Below are positions 27,810 through 36,825 of a stretch of 64,000 nt of DNA, piece after piece. Source of the DNA: Paenibacillus pabuli (GTDB taxonomy: Bacteria; Bacillota; Bacilli; Paenibacillales; Paenibacillaceae). How positions within the stretch are numbered: the stretch's first letter is position 1; the number at the start of each line of letters is the position of its first letter. The notes beneath the pieces are model-generated. The model was given only the letters and a program-made list of their open reading frames with translations, did no database searches and was not told the origin of the DNA. A program made the position numbers and the translations under genes. The stretch covers positions 124,001 to 188,000 of the forward strand of contig NZ_JBDOIO010000005.1 of the NCBI RefSeq assembly GCF_039831995.1, in the 5' to 3' direction.

Positions 27810-28775
27810 CTATTCGCTCATTAACGCGGCCATCAAGGCCTTTTGTGCATGCAGTCGGTTCTCTGCCTGATCAAAGATCAGAGAGTTTGGTCCATCAATC
27901 ACGCCCGCGCTTACTTCTTCTCCGCGGTGTGCCGGCAGACAATGCAGGAACATGTAATCTGGCTTCGCGCCTTTCATCAGCTCCTCATCGACCTGATACG
28001 CAGCAAAAGCCTGCTCACGAATCTTCTGTTCCTCTTCAAAGCCCATGCTTGCCCATACATCGGTATAAACGATATCGGCATCCTTCACGGCTTCCTGAGC
28101 ACTGTACGTCACAGTCACCTCAGAACCGCTTTCCTTCGCAATGCTTCGCGCCTGCTCTACCACTGCGCTATCCGGCTCATAACCTTTTGGTGTCGCTACA
28201 GCAACATGCATTCCCATCTTCGCTGCACCCAGCATGAGAGAGTGTGCCATGTTGTTACCGTCTCCGACATAAGCCATTTTCAGGCCAGCCAGTTTCCCTT
28301 TTTGCTCCAGCACGGTTTGGAAGTCAGCCAGTACTTGGCACGGATGAGCAGCATCGCTCAGGCCATTGATTACCGGAATATCGGCATGCTCCGCCAATTC
28401 AGTCACATTATGGTGCCCAAAGGTACGAATCATGATGCCATCCAGGTAGCGGGACAATACTTTAGCCGTATCGTGAGTTGTCTCCCCGCGACCGAGCTGG
28501 ATATCGTTTTTGCTCAGGAAGAGCGCGTGTCCACCCAGCTGGAACATGCCTACTTCAAAGGATACACGTGTGCGTGTGGATGATTTTTCAAAAATAAGTC
28601 CGATCGTTTTGCCTTTCAGCGGCTGATAGGCTACGCCGTTCTTTTGCTTTCCTTTGATCTCAATAGCCAAGTCCAGCAAGTAGCGGATCTCTTCGGCTGT
28701 ATAGTCTGTAAACTCAATAAAGTCACGACCTCTAAGATCAATCTTCTGGATTTTCTCCGTTTGTTGTGCTGTCAT
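27810..28775 (-). CDS. argF: Ornithine carbamoyltransferase
   Basis: Makes citrulline from ornithine and carbamoyl phosphate. 321 residues. The carbamoyl-phosphate loop is FEKSSTRTRVSFEVG, HPCQVLADFQT and the ornithine loop HCLPAHRGEEVS are intact. ATG at 28775 follows AAGGAGG by 11 bases and begins MTAQQTEKIQK; the in-frame ATG at 28811 precedes the ribosome site. A 200-base leader after argD contains a GGGGCC/GGCCCC hairpin and a 40-codon Arg-containing frame. Confidence 0.97.
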   Translation of the reverse strand: MTAQQTEKIQKIDLRGRDFIEFTDYTAEEIRYLLDLAIEIKGKQKNGVAYQPLKGKTIGLIFEKSSTRTRVSFEVGMFQLGGHALFLSKNDIQLGRGETTHDTAKVLSRYLDGIMIRTFGHHNVTELAEHADIPVINGLSDAAHPCQVLADFQTVLEQKGKLAGLKMAYVGDGNNMAHSLMLGAAKMGMHVAVATPKGYEPDSAVVEQARSIAKESGSEVTVTYSAQEAVKDADIVYTDVWASMGFEEEQKIREQAFAAYQVDEELMKGAKPDYMFLHCLPAHRGEEVSAGVIDGPNSLIFDQAENRLHAQKALMAALMSE

Positions 28776-28838
28776 GTGAATGTTGTCCTCCTTATATCCG
28801 GTTCCCTGCACCCGCTCGGGCAGAAGAGAGCAGCCGTG

Positions 28839-28961
28839 TCAGTGCACGCTCATGAGGCTATGGCTTACGACCTTCCGTAGGTTCTCCGCGCGGCTACAGG
28901 GATTCATCCTTTTTGTTCTGCGCCGGGGCCATGCGAGGCCCCAGTACAGCATGTTTTTCAT
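28839..28961 (-). other. Possible 40-codon leader peptide with clustered Arg codons
   Basis: Between argD and argF an ATG at 28961 opens a frame ending TGA at 28839. It has an Arg-Arg-Arg-Thr-Lys-Arg cluster (WPRRRTKRM) and two further Arg, and a GGGGCC/GGCCCC stem (28925, 28937) lies inside it. No ribosome site is visible, so translation is doubtful. Confidence 0.25.
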
Positions 28962-28976
28962 TTTGTCAGAAATCGT

Positions 28977-30233
28977 TTAGGCCTTCTTCGCTGCTACGTG
29001 CTCTTCAATCAACGTTGCTACCAGGGATACCGCTTCATCGATCTCTTCCTTGCTCACATACAGATTCGGAAGCAGACGAATGACATTCGGTCCTGCGTTG
29101 ACGAACAAGATGCCACGTTTCTGTCCGGCCAAAACGATATCGCCTACTGGCTCTGCACATTCGATTCCGACCAGAAGTCCCAATCCGCGAACTTCCTTCA
29201 CAAATGAATTGCCTGCCAAACGGTTCCGCAGGGAGCTCATCAGATAATCACCCATCTCAGCAGCGCGCTCAGGCAAGCGGTCTTCCAGCATCGTTTCAAT
29301 TGTGGCAATCACCACGGAAGAAGCTAGCGGTGTACCTCCGAATGTCGTTGCATGGCTGCCTGGAGTAAATGCATCCCGTAAGAAACCTTTACCGAGCATT
29401 GCCCCTACCGGGAAGCCGCTTCCGATCCCTTTGGCTACCGTGAACACATCTGGCTCGATACCGTAGTGTTCATGCGCAAACAGCTTGCCTGTACGTCCCA
29501 TTCCGGTCTGTACTTCGTCTACGATCAACAAAAGGCCATGCTCGTCACACAATTTCCGTACATGCTTGACGAATTCCAGTTCGACCGGATATACACCACC
29601 TTCGGCTTGAACCATTTCCAGCATAATCGCTGCTGTTTTAGGGCCAATCGCCGCTTCCAGTGCTGCCGTATCATGCAAAGGAACCGTCACGAATCCAGCT
29701 GGCAATGGCAAAAATCCTTCCTTCACCTTATCCTGCCCTGTTGCTGTCAGTGTTGCAAGTGTCCGTCCGTGGAAGGACTGGGCAAACGTAATCACTTCAT
29801 AACGGTCGTTTCCCTTCACCTTCTGGTGATAACGACGGGCCACCTTAATGGCTGCCTCATTGGCTTCCGCACCACTGTTGCAGAAGAACACCGCATCCGC
29901 ACATGTATTGGCTGTCAGCAAAGCCGCTGCTTTCTCCTGGCCCGGAATTTGGAACAGGTTGGAGACATGCCACAGCTCATCGATCTGAGCTTTCAACTTG
30001 GCTCCGACTTTCTCTGGTGCATGGCCAAGGCTCGTTACAGCGAGTCCGCACATGAAGTCGAGATAACGGTTGCCCTGATCATCCCATAACCAGCTGCCTT
30101 TACCCTTGACCAGACTGATTGGATAACGCGCATACGTTTGGAAAAGAGAGCTTTCCGTCTGTGCCGCTGCACCTGTTGCTGCTGCTCCCGCTACTGCTGT
30201 GCCAGAACCTGGCTGTTCATTGCCTTTTGCCAT
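28977..30233 (-). CDS. argD: Acetylornithine aminotransferase
   Basis: PLP enzyme converting N-acetylglutamate semialdehyde to N-acetylornithine. 418 residues, about 20 longer than usual because of an Ala/Gly/Thr-rich N-terminal tail (residues 10-25). The class-III signature LLIVDEVQTGMGRTGKLFAH and the PLP lysine in FTVAKGIGSGFPVGAM are present, with HGRTLATLTATGQ. ATG at 30233 follows GGAG by 11 bases; the GTG at 30236 is less likely. Preceded by a 200-base gap holding a hairpin repeat, followed by argF. Confidence 0.95.
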   Translation of the reverse strand: MAKGNEQPGSGTAVAGAAATGAAAQTESSLFQTYARYPISLVKGKGSWLWDDQGNRYLDFMCGLAVTSLGHAPEKVGAKLKAQIDELWHVSNLFQIPGQEKAAALLTANTCADAVFFCNSGAEANEAAIKVARRYHQKVKGNDRYEVITFAQSFHGRTLATLTATGQDKVKEGFLPLPAGFVTVPLHDTAALEAAIGPKTAAIMLEMVQAEGGVYPVELEFVKHVRKLCDEHGLLLIVDEVQTGMGRTGKLFAHEHYGIEPDVFTVAKGIGSGFPVGAMLGKGFLRDAFTPGSHATTFGGTPLASSVVIATIETMLEDRLPERAAEMGDYLMSSLRNRLAGNSFVKEVRGLGLLVGIECAEPVGDIVLAGQKRGILFVNAGPNVIRLLPNLYVSKEEIDEAVSLVATLIEEHVAAKKA

Positions 30234-30270
30234 CACCTTTCACACTCCTATTCCTTTTTTTGAGTGCACC

Positions 30271-30376
30271 TACCACTCCGGTGACAGAACGGCCTTCCGA
30301 TCGCTGTTATCCCCGGATTTTTTGATTCCCTTTTTTAAAGGTTAAAATCCGGGGATAAACGCGAGCGCTCCGCTTC
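30271..30376. repeat. Intergenic hairpin repeat, copy 1 (argB-argD gap)
   Basis: About 106 bases matching the element at 31328-31434 along its whole length. Shared cores include GATCGCTGTTATC and GGATAAA. Arms TTATCCCCGGATTTT and AAAATCCGGGGATAA are perfectly complementary, giving a 15-bp stem around a 20-base loop. Confidence 0.8.
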
Positions 30377-30436
30377 TTTAGGCCTTTTCTGTCCCCTTCG
30401 TTTTGTGCACTTTTTTACTTATCTAAAATAAACCCC

Positions 30437-31276
30437 TTATTGCATGCGGATAATTCGGGTTCCGATCGTTTCGCCCTTCAGCACGCGGCTCAGAATCTGT
30501 GGCTCGCTTCCGTCCACGATAATAACCTCGCGTACTTTGCCATGAATGCAAGCAATCGCTGCTCGCACCTTAGGGATCATGCCGCCGTAGATTTCTCCGG
30601 TTTGGATCATGTCTTCGATCTCTTGTACGGAGACCGATGGCAGTACTTTTTTCTCCCCGTTAACAGTCTTCATAATTCCAGGTACATCCGTCACAACGAT
30701 CATCCGGCTTACACCCAGATGGGAAGCTACCGCACCTGCTGCGGTGTCTGCATTGATATTATATCGTTGTCCAGCTGCATCCACGCCCACCGGAGCAATT
30801 ACAGGCATATACCCCATGTTCACAATGCCCTGAATAATTTCCGCTTTAACGCCCGTCACATCTCCTACCCAGCCGATCTCTGCATGATTCGCCACAGGTT
30901 TGGCTTGGATTAAGCCACCATCTACGCCGGACAAGCCCAGCGCATGTCCTCCGACGCGCTCTATCAGGCGTACGATCTGTTTGTTGATACTCCCGGCCAG
31001 CACCATCTCCACGACATCCAGCACAGGTTCCGTCGTTTTGCGGAGTCCATTCACGAACTCGGTTTCAATGCCCAGCTTTGCCAGATTCTCCGATATTGCC
31101 GGGCCTCCACCATGCACGATGACGGGCTGAGTTCCCTGGGACTGCAGGTCGCGCAAATCCGCAAAAAAGGACTCAGGCAAAGCCGCAAGCGTGCTGCCTC
31201 CGCATTTCATGACAAACGTCTGCTTCTCTGCACCCTTTTCCACTCCGGCACTCTCATTCTGCAATGTTGAATTCAT
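30437..31276 (-). CDS. argB: Acetylglutamate kinase
   Basis: Phosphorylates N-acetylglutamate, the second step. 279 residues. The amino-acid-kinase glycine loops KCGGSTLA (residue 24) and VIVHGGGPAISENLAKLGIE, plus VVTDVPGIM and the Lys of GGMIPKV, are present. ATG at 31276 has GGAG eight bases upstream; the GTG at 31285 overlaps that ribosome site. An N-terminal extension of about 20 residues precedes the first strand. Hairpin repeats flank the gene on both sides. Confidence 0.96.
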   Translation of the reverse strand: MNSTLQNESAGVEKGAEKQTFVMKCGGSTLAALPESFFADLRDLQSQGTQPVIVHGGGPAISENLAKLGIETEFVNGLRKTTEPVLDVVEMVLAGSINKQIVRLIERVGGHALGLSGVDGGLIQAKPVANHAEIGWVGDVTGVKAEIIQGIVNMGYMPVIAPVGVDAAGQRYNINADTAAGAVASHLGVSRMIVVTDVPGIMKTVNGEKKVLPSVSVQEIEDMIQTGEIYGGMIPKVRAAIACIHGKVREVIIVDGSEPQILSRVLKGETIGTRIIRMQ

Positions 31277-31327
31277 GAGGGACACTCCTTTCGATTCTCT
31301 TAAATGACTGTAGACCGTTACACTTGA

Positions 31328-31434
31328 CCACTCCGATTACCGAACCATCTTTCGATCGCTGTTATCACTGGATTCTTTTTGATTTCTATTTAAAGGGTAT
31401 AATCCAGGGATAAAGGCGAACGCTACCGCTTCTA
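31328..31434. repeat. Intergenic hairpin repeat, copy 2 (argJ-argB gap)
   Basis: Second copy of the element at 30271-30376 in the same orientation. The stem is less perfect (TTATCACTGGATT against AATCCAGGGATAA), but both arms keep pairing, suggesting co-variation with copy 1. Confidence 0.8.
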
Positions 31435-31502
31435 CAGATTGGTTCCGCACTCTCCGTTATCGTGTAAATGTAGTTATATTTTATATAAAATGAAAGACGT
31501 AT

Positions 31503-32741
31503 TTAAGTGCGGTATGCCGCGTTGATTCGTACATAATCGTATGTCAGGTCACAGCCCCATGCTGTTGCCGTTCCTTCGCCGTGGTGCAGATCCACCACAA
31601 TGCGAACCGTATCCGTTTGCAAATAAGCCAGCGCTGCTTCTTCGTCGAATACAACTGGGCGGGACTGCTCAAGTACCGAGATGTCTCCCAGACGGATATC
31701 CACGGTGTCCGGGTTAACCGGCTGTCCTGCACGCCCTACGGCTGCAATAATCCGTCCCCAGTTCGCGTCCGCACCGAACATCGCTGATTTCACCAGGCTG
31801 GAGCCAATGACCGTTTTGGCAATGGCCTGTGCCGATTCATCACTCACCGCACCCGTAACCTGCACCTCGACCAGCTTCGTTGCCCCTTCACCATCACGTG
31901 CAATTGCTTTGGCCAGCACTTCGCACACATAAGTGAATCCTGCAGCAAAAGCGTCCCAGTCCGGATGTTCCGTAGTCAATTCTTCGTTCCCCGCCATCCC
32001 ACTGGACATCGCTACGAGCATATCGTTGGTGCTGGTATCTCCGTCTACGGTGATCATGTTAAACGTATGGTTGGTCGCCTGTCGCAGCAAGCGCTGCAGC
32101 GCCTCAGCGCCAATGACGGCATCACTTGTCATAAATGCGAGCATCGTCGCCATGTTGGGATGAATCATGCCTGAGCCCTTGGCTGCACCGGCAATCGTAA
32201 CGTTCTTGCCGTTTACAACGACAGATACACAGGCTTCCTTTTTCACCAAATCGGTCGTGAGGATCGCTTGAGAGAATTGCTCCGCTTCATGTACATCCTG
32301 CCCCAAACTTGCCGGCAATGCGCTGATGCCCGAGTGCACGGCATCCATTTTCAACAACTCACCGATTACCCCGGTCGATGCCACAGCAACGTCTTCTTCG
32401 GCTACGCCAAGTTCACGTGCTGCTGCCGAACGCATGGCATATGCATCCTTTTCGCCCTGTTGTCCGGTACAAGCATTGGCATTACCACTGTTGACTACAA
32501 CGGCTTGAAGGCGTCCGTTGCTCAAGCTCTCGCGGGTAACCTTCAATGGTGCAGCCTGGAATACATTTGTCGTATATACGGCTGCTGCCGTGGCTGGCAC
32601 TTCACAACGGATTGCTCCGATGTCGTTGCGTGATGTTTTTTTCAATCCGCAATGAAGTCCGCCAGCAGTGAACCCGCGCGGGGTTACAATCGTCCCGTTT
32701 TCTACTACGGTGAAAGCCTGTTGCTTCACATTTGTTCCCAT
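31503..32741 (-). CDS. argJ: Bifunctional ornithine acetyltransferase / N-acetylglutamate synthase
   Basis: Transfers acetyl from acetylornithine to glutamate, recycling the acetyl group, and can start the pathway from acetyl-CoA. 412 residues. The autocleavage site lies in KGSGMIHPNMATMLAFMTSD, with cleavage before the Thr of ATML as in the family, giving alpha and beta chains. Start ATG at 32741 follows GGGGGA by six bases. With argJ and no argE in the operon, the cyclic pathway is used. Confidence 0.97.
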   Translation of the reverse strand: MGTNVKQQAFTVVENGTIVTPRGFTAGGLHCGLKKTSRNDIGAIRCEVPATAAAVYTTNVFQAAPLKVTRESLSNGRLQAVVVNSGNANACTGQQGEKDAYAMRSAAARELGVAEEDVAVASTGVIGELLKMDAVHSGISALPASLGQDVHEAEQFSQAILTTDLVKKEACVSVVVNGKNVTIAGAAKGSGMIHPNMATMLAFMTSDAVIGAEALQRLLRQATNHTFNMITVDGDTSTNDMLVAMSSGMAGNEELTTEHPDWDAFAAGFTYVCEVLAKAIARDGEGATKLVEVQVTGAVSDESAQAIAKTVIGSSLVKSAMFGADANWGRIIAAVGRAGQPVNPDTVDIRLGDISVLEQSRPVVFDEEAALAYLQTDTVRIVVDLHHGEGTATAWGCDLTYDYVRINAAYRT

Positions 32742-32857
32742 ATGTTATCCCCCGTGTGCGTTCGGCTGCATGCCGATTGACCGCCTGCTAATCGTGAATC
32801 CGATGATCCTAGAATGGTCCGGAATTCGCGTCTGTACGCTCTCCCGATCACCACTCC

Positions 32858-33907
32858 TTATGGATATACCGGCGTCATGTTCAGCCCGAGGTTCTCCTCC
32901 CATCCCATCATCAGGTTCATATTTTGAATTGCTTGCCCGGAAGCACCCTTCACCAGGTTGTCGATGACCGATATGATTGTTAAACGTCCGGTTCTCGGAT
33001 CTACTGCAAAGCCGATATCACAATAGTTGGATCCTTGCACTTCTTTGGTCGAAGGCCAGATTCCTGGTTCACGTACCCTTACAAACGGTCGATTCTCATA
33101 ATACTTACGGTACAGATCTACCAGATCCCGATCACTATGATCTCCCACCAGGCTGGCGTATATCGTACTCATGATCCCACGTGTCATTGGAACCAGGTGC
33201 GTCGTAAACGTCACCGTTACCGGACTTCCAGTAATATTGCCGAGCACTTGCTCAATTTCAGGGATATGTTGATGTTTGTTGAGTTTATAGGCTTTAAAAT
33301 TCTCGTTCATCTCTGCATAATGGTAGGCCAGAGCCGTTCCCCGTCCAGCACCGGATACGCCGGATTTGGCATCAATAATAATCGTGGCTGGATCGATCCA
33401 TCCTGCTTCCACTGCAGGAATAAGTCCCAGAAGGGTAGCTGTAGGATAACAGCCCGGGTTGGAAATAAAGTTTTTGCCTTTTACTTCATCCCCGTACACT
33501 TCGGCCATTCCGTACACAGCCTGTTCCAGCAGCTCACTCGGTGGAGCCGGGTGTTTATACCACTGTTCATACACTGCTCCATCCTTCAACCTGAAGTCAC
33601 CAGACAGGTCGATCACCTTCAGCCCTGCTTCGAGCAGGCTTGGAACGAGCTTTGCGCTTACTCCGGATGGGGTAGCCGTGAATACCAGATCTGCACGTTC
33701 TGCTATCTCAGCTGGAACTACGCCATCCAGTGGCCTGCGAATCACATCCGTCAAATGCGGAAATCCGTCTGCAATAGACTCACCGCTGCTGGATGAAGAG
33801 ATCACCGACGTGATTTCAACCTGTGGATGGTTCTGAAAAAAACGAATCAGCTCCACCCCGCCGTAGCCGGTGGAACCGACAATTGCCACTTTTAATTTAT
33901 TACTCAC
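32858..33907 (-). CDS. argC: N-acetyl-gamma-glutamyl-phosphate reductase
   Basis: NADPH-dependent third step of arginine synthesis. 349 residues. The Rossmann motif IVGSTGYGGVELIR is at residue 9 and the catalytic Cys in FISNPGCYPTATLLGL near 150, with HLVPMTRGI later. Start is GTG at 33907, five bases after GGGGAG. First gene of the arg operon, with an ArgR-type box over its promoter. Confidence 0.97.
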   Translation of the reverse strand: MSNKLKVAIVGSTGYGGVELIRFFQNHPQVEITSVISSSSSGESIADGFPHLTDVIRRPLDGVVPAEIAERADLVFTATPSGVSAKLVPSLLEAGLKVIDLSGDFRLKDGAVYEQWYKHPAPPSELLEQAVYGMAEVYGDEVKGKNFISNPGCYPTATLLGLIPAVEAGWIDPATIIIDAKSGVSGAGRGTALAYHYAEMNENFKAYKLNKHQHIPEIEQVLGNITGSPVTVTFTTHLVPMTRGIMSTIYASLVGDHSDRDLVDLYRKYYENRPFVRVREPGIWPSTKEVQGSNYCDIGFAVDPRTGRLTIISVIDNLVKGASGQAIQNMNLMMGWEENLGLNMTPVYP

Positions 33908-34004
33908 TCTCGCTCCCCCAATCCTGTTGTATGCGATACTTATACGATGCTCACGCCCTCAAACGGCCCTCACACGGCAATTCCGTCGCTTCTATGCATA
34001 TTTG

Positions 34005-34018
34005 TGTATTATTATACG
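34005..34018. promoter_or_regulatory. ArgR/AhrC-like operator overlapping the argC -10
   Basis: TGTATTATTATACG resembles the ARG-box core TGAATAATTATTCA at 10 of 14 positions and is a near-palindrome (GTATTATTATAC). It covers the -10 hexamer, the expected place for arginine-dependent repression. Confidence 0.5.
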
Positions 34019-34039
34019 ACTCTAGTTATATAAATACAA
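34011..34039 (-). promoter_or_regulatory. Sigma-A promoter of the arg operon
   Basis: On the minus strand TTGTAT (34039-34034), a 17-base spacer and TATAAT (34016-34011), giving a leader of roughly 100 bases before argC. Confidence 0.65.
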
Positions 34040-34194
34040 CACTCTACCATCAATTTCACATGGATTCTTATCAAATCCGAACATATCTTTCCAATATCTG
34101 CGGACGAACACGAATACTTCTGCTAAAATACGTTTTATAGGAAACATTACATACCAAGGTCTTATTCATAACAATTCTACACGAGGAAGGGTTT

Positions 34195-34281
34195 ATGAAC
34201 GGATTCACATTGGTCATTATGAGACATGGGGGACTACAGTGCATATTGAATCCATTTTACTTATGGTACTCCTGGGCCTGA
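34195..34281 (+). CDS. Possible 28-residue upstream ORF overlapping cls start
   Basis: ATG at 34195 follows GAGGAAGG with near-ideal spacing, better than the site of cls itself, and the frame ends at a TGA at 34279, 43 bases inside cls in another frame. It could couple or limit cls translation. Coding is unproven. Confidence 0.3.
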   Translation: MNGFTLVIMRHGGLQCILNPFYLWYSWA

Positions 34282-35687
34282 ATATTATCTTCGCTGCGGC
34301 AGTCGTGTTCTTCGAACGCAAGGATGCCAGTGCATCCTGGGCTTGGCTGCTCGTCCTGAACTTTATTCCTGTGCTCGGGTTCGTACTTTATCTGCTAACA
34401 GGTCAGAATCTGACCCGCTACCGGCTGTTCCAATGGAAAGAGAGAAAGAAGCTTGGGCTCGAGGAACGCATCGCTGCCCAGCTCGAACAGCTGCATGACA
34501 ATCGGACGCCGTTCCGCAACAAAGCGACGGAGAGCAGTCAGGACATGATCTACATGAACCTGAAGCAGAACGACGCTCTTCTGACGGAAGACAATGCTGT
34601 GGAGATCATTACGGATGGAACGGACAAATTCCAGCGTTTACTCGATGATATTGAAGCAGCGCAGGATCATGTTCACGTGCAGTATTACATTTACCGGGGA
34701 GACCGGCTGGGTAAACGAATTCGGGATGCCCTGATCCGCAAAGCGCGGGAAGGTATCAAGGTTCGTCTCCTATACGATGCGCTTGGATCGCGGCGGGTGT
34801 CCAATCGCTTTTTCAAAGAATTGCGCGAAGCAGGCGGTTTGGTGGAAGTCTTTTTTCCATCGAAATTCAGTCTGATTAACCTTCGTATGAACTACCGCAA
34901 CCACCGCAAGATCGTCATTATTGATGGTAACCTCGGTTATACCGGCGGATTTAATGTGGGCGATGAGTATCTCGGGTTGAACTCCAAGTTCGGTTATTGG
35001 CGCGATACCCATCTGCGGATTCAGGGAAATGCCGTTCATGCCCTTCAGACGCGATTCCTTCTCGATTGGAATGAGGCATCCAAGCAGCACGACACTCCAT
35101 ACGTTCCTGAACATTTCCCGCATATTGAGGGTACGGGAACGACGGCGATGCAGATTGTGTCCAGCGGACCGGATGCAGAGACGGAACACATCAAGAACAG
35201 TTACCTGAAGATGATTAACGGAGCCAAACACTCCATCATGATCCAGACGCCTTATTTTATCCCGGATGCCAGTGTATTCGAAGCCATACGTCTCGCGTGC
35301 CTGTCAGGTATTGATGTGCGCATTATGATTCCCAACAAACCGGATCATGCCTTCGTATACTGGGCTACGCTGTCTTACATTGGTGAACTGTTAAAAGTCG
35401 GAGCAAAAGTATTTATATACGATAACGGCTTCATTCATGCCAAAACGCTCATTATCGACAGCATGGTTGCATCGGTGGGCACCGCCAATATTGATTACCG
35501 CAGTTTCCGCCTGAATTTTGAGGTAAATGCCTTTATGTATGATGAGAAAATTGCCACGGCATTGGTCAATACTTTCGAGCATGACCTTAAGGTATCTCGC
35601 GAGATGACGCAGGAGGAGTACAACAAGCGCAGCCTGAAGATTCGTTTCAAAGAAGCGATCTCCCGCTTACTGTCTCCGATTCTGTAA
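34239..35687 (+). CDS. cls: Cardiolipin synthase (PLD family)
   Basis: Membrane enzyme joining two phosphatidylglycerols to cardiolipin. 482 residues: two N-terminal helices (residues 3-23 and 33-55), then two phospholipase-D catalytic motifs, NHRKIVIIDGNLGYTGGFNV (about residue 222) and IHAKTLIIDSMVASVGTANI (about 400). Start is GTG at 34239 with GGGGGA five bases upstream; a later ATG at 34263 is possible. Monocistronic, with a terminator at 35706 shared with the converging gene. Confidence 0.95.
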   Translation: MHIESILLMVLLGLNIIFAAAVVFFERKDASASWAWLLVLNFIPVLGFVLYLLTGQNLTRYRLFQWKERKKLGLEERIAAQLEQLHDNRTPFRNKATESSQDMIYMNLKQNDALLTEDNAVEIITDGTDKFQRLLDDIEAAQDHVHVQYYIYRGDRLGKRIRDALIRKAREGIKVRLLYDALGSRRVSNRFFKELREAGGLVEVFFPSKFSLINLRMNYRNHRKIVIIDGNLGYTGGFNVGDEYLGLNSKFGYWRDTHLRIQGNAVHALQTRFLLDWNEASKQHDTPYVPEHFPHIEGTGTTAMQIVSSGPDAETEHIKNSYLKMINGAKHSIMIQTPYFIPDASVFEAIRLACLSGIDVRIMIPNKPDHAFVYWATLSYIGELLKVGAKVFIYDNGFIHAKTLIIDSMVASVGTANIDYRSFRLNFEVNAFMYDEKIATALVNTFEHDLKVSREMTQEEYNKRSLKIRFKEAISRLLSPIL

Positions 35688-35705
35688 TAGGGTAATTAGA
35701 ATATT

Positions 35706-35764
35706 AAAAAGCAGGGACATCCTCCGCCATGTTTGGCTGGAATGGACATCCCTGCTTTTTATTT
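35706..35764. terminator. Bidirectional terminator between cls and yvjA
   Basis: AAAAAGCAGGGA at 35706 pairs with TCCCTGCTTTTT at 35749, with an inner GACATCC/GGACATC region; both strands end in T-runs. Confidence 0.88.
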
Positions 35765-35792
35765 TATAGCGAAACCTTAATAGGCACTGAGA

Positions 35793-36698
35793 TTATGCCT
35801 CATCCCGCTTAAAGCCTTCGCCGAGCACTTCATGCGCATTACTGATGATGACAAAAGCCCCCGGGTCCACGGACCGGATTAGTGCTTTCAGCCTCGGCAC
35901 CTCATTTTGCCCAACCACAACCATCAATACGGTACGCTGGTCGTCCGTGTAACCACCCTTCGCCTCCAGCTTCGTTAATCCACGATCCAGATCGGCAAGA
36001 ATGACTTTGGTGATTGGTTCCGTCTTATTGGAGATAATGTAGGCAACCTTCGAGTAGCCAAGTCCCATCTCCACGGCATCAATGACTTTTCCGGTAACGT
36101 ATAGTCCAATCAGTGCATAAAGCGACTGTTCCAATGACAATACAAACGCAGCCATAATAATAACGGTAGCATCCATGATCACGACGCAAAGAGAGTAACT
36201 AAGTCCACTGTACTTCTGTACGATTCTGGCAAGGATACTCATCCCACCTGTTGAACCTCTTCCCCGGTATACAATGCCTATGCCGAGCCCCACACCAATA
36301 CCTCCATATAGAGATCCGAGCAAAGGATTCGTCGTAGGAATGGCCCAGTCTTTCGTCAGATAAACAAACAGGGGCAGCACAATACTCCCGAGCACCGAAC
36401 GGATCCCATACTGTTTCCCAATGAGCAGAAAGCCTGCGATGAGAAGCGGAATGTTGATGGCCCACTGCGTATATGCGGGTTCAAGCCCCAGCCATTCCTT
36501 TCCGAGAATAGACAGCCCGGATACCCCACCTGAAGCGATCTGATTAGGTAATAAAAATAAGTTAAAGGCTACTGCAATCAAAAACGAACCAAAAATAATG
36601 GATGCTGTATCCACTACGTTTCTCCAGGGTCCGTTTAAGGGGATGAGGGTGGTTAACCTCTTTTTGCGGTTTGGAACGAAGTGCTGATGCTGTTGCAT
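35793..36698 (-). CDS. yvjA: YitT-family membrane protein (DUF161/DUF2179), YvjA-like
   Basis: Integral membrane protein of 301 residues. Five or six hydrophobic segments between residues 30 and 200 include glycine-rich LGSLYGGIGVGLGIGIVYRG; the C-terminal 85 residues form a cytoplasmic DUF2179 domain (RTVLMVVVGQNEVPRLKALI). B. subtilis yvjA lies next to prfB, so position supports orthology. The molecular function of the family is not established. Ribosome site AAAGGAGAG precedes the ATG by about 11 bases. Confidence 0.82.
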   Translation of the reverse strand: MQQHQHFVPNRKKRLTTLIPLNGPWRNVVDTASIIFGSFLIAVAFNLFLLPNQIASGGVSGLSILGKEWLGLEPAYTQWAINIPLLIAGFLLIGKQYGIRSVLGSIVLPLFVYLTKDWAIPTTNPLLGSLYGGIGVGLGIGIVYRGRGSTGGMSILARIVQKYSGLSYSLCVVIMDATVIIMAAFVLSLEQSLYALIGLYVTGKVIDAVEMGLGYSKVAYIISNKTEPITKVILADLDRGLTKLEAKGGYTDDQRTVLMVVVGQNEVPRLKALIRSVDPGAFVIISNAHEVLGEGFKRDEA

Positions 36699-36761
36699 AG
36701 TTGTCGTGCTCTCCTTTTATATGACTGATAAGTTGCTGATTTCTTTTCCCTATTTGGGCTC

Positions 36762-36817
36762 AAAAAAAAGCCCCTGTATACACCAGCATACGCCTACACG
36801 TATCTGGTCCATACAGG
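36762..36817 (-). terminator. Rho-independent terminator after prfB
   Basis: On the minus strand CCTGTATGGACCAGATACG folds with CGTATGCTGGTGTATACAGG and is followed by GGCTTTTTTTT. Confidence 0.8.
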
Positions 36818-36825
36818 AACTTTGA

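Larger units (their letters stand above)
33908..34238. other. Divergent intergenic region between argC and cls
   Basis: 331 bases. The argC promoter and operator occupy 34005-34039. The cls side contains a short frame at 34195. No other gene is seen. Confidence 0.7.

Noticed and set aside
28925..28942. GGGGCC/GGCCCC hairpin as a terminator after argD
   Set aside because: No U-tract follows on the minus strand, and argF continues downstream.
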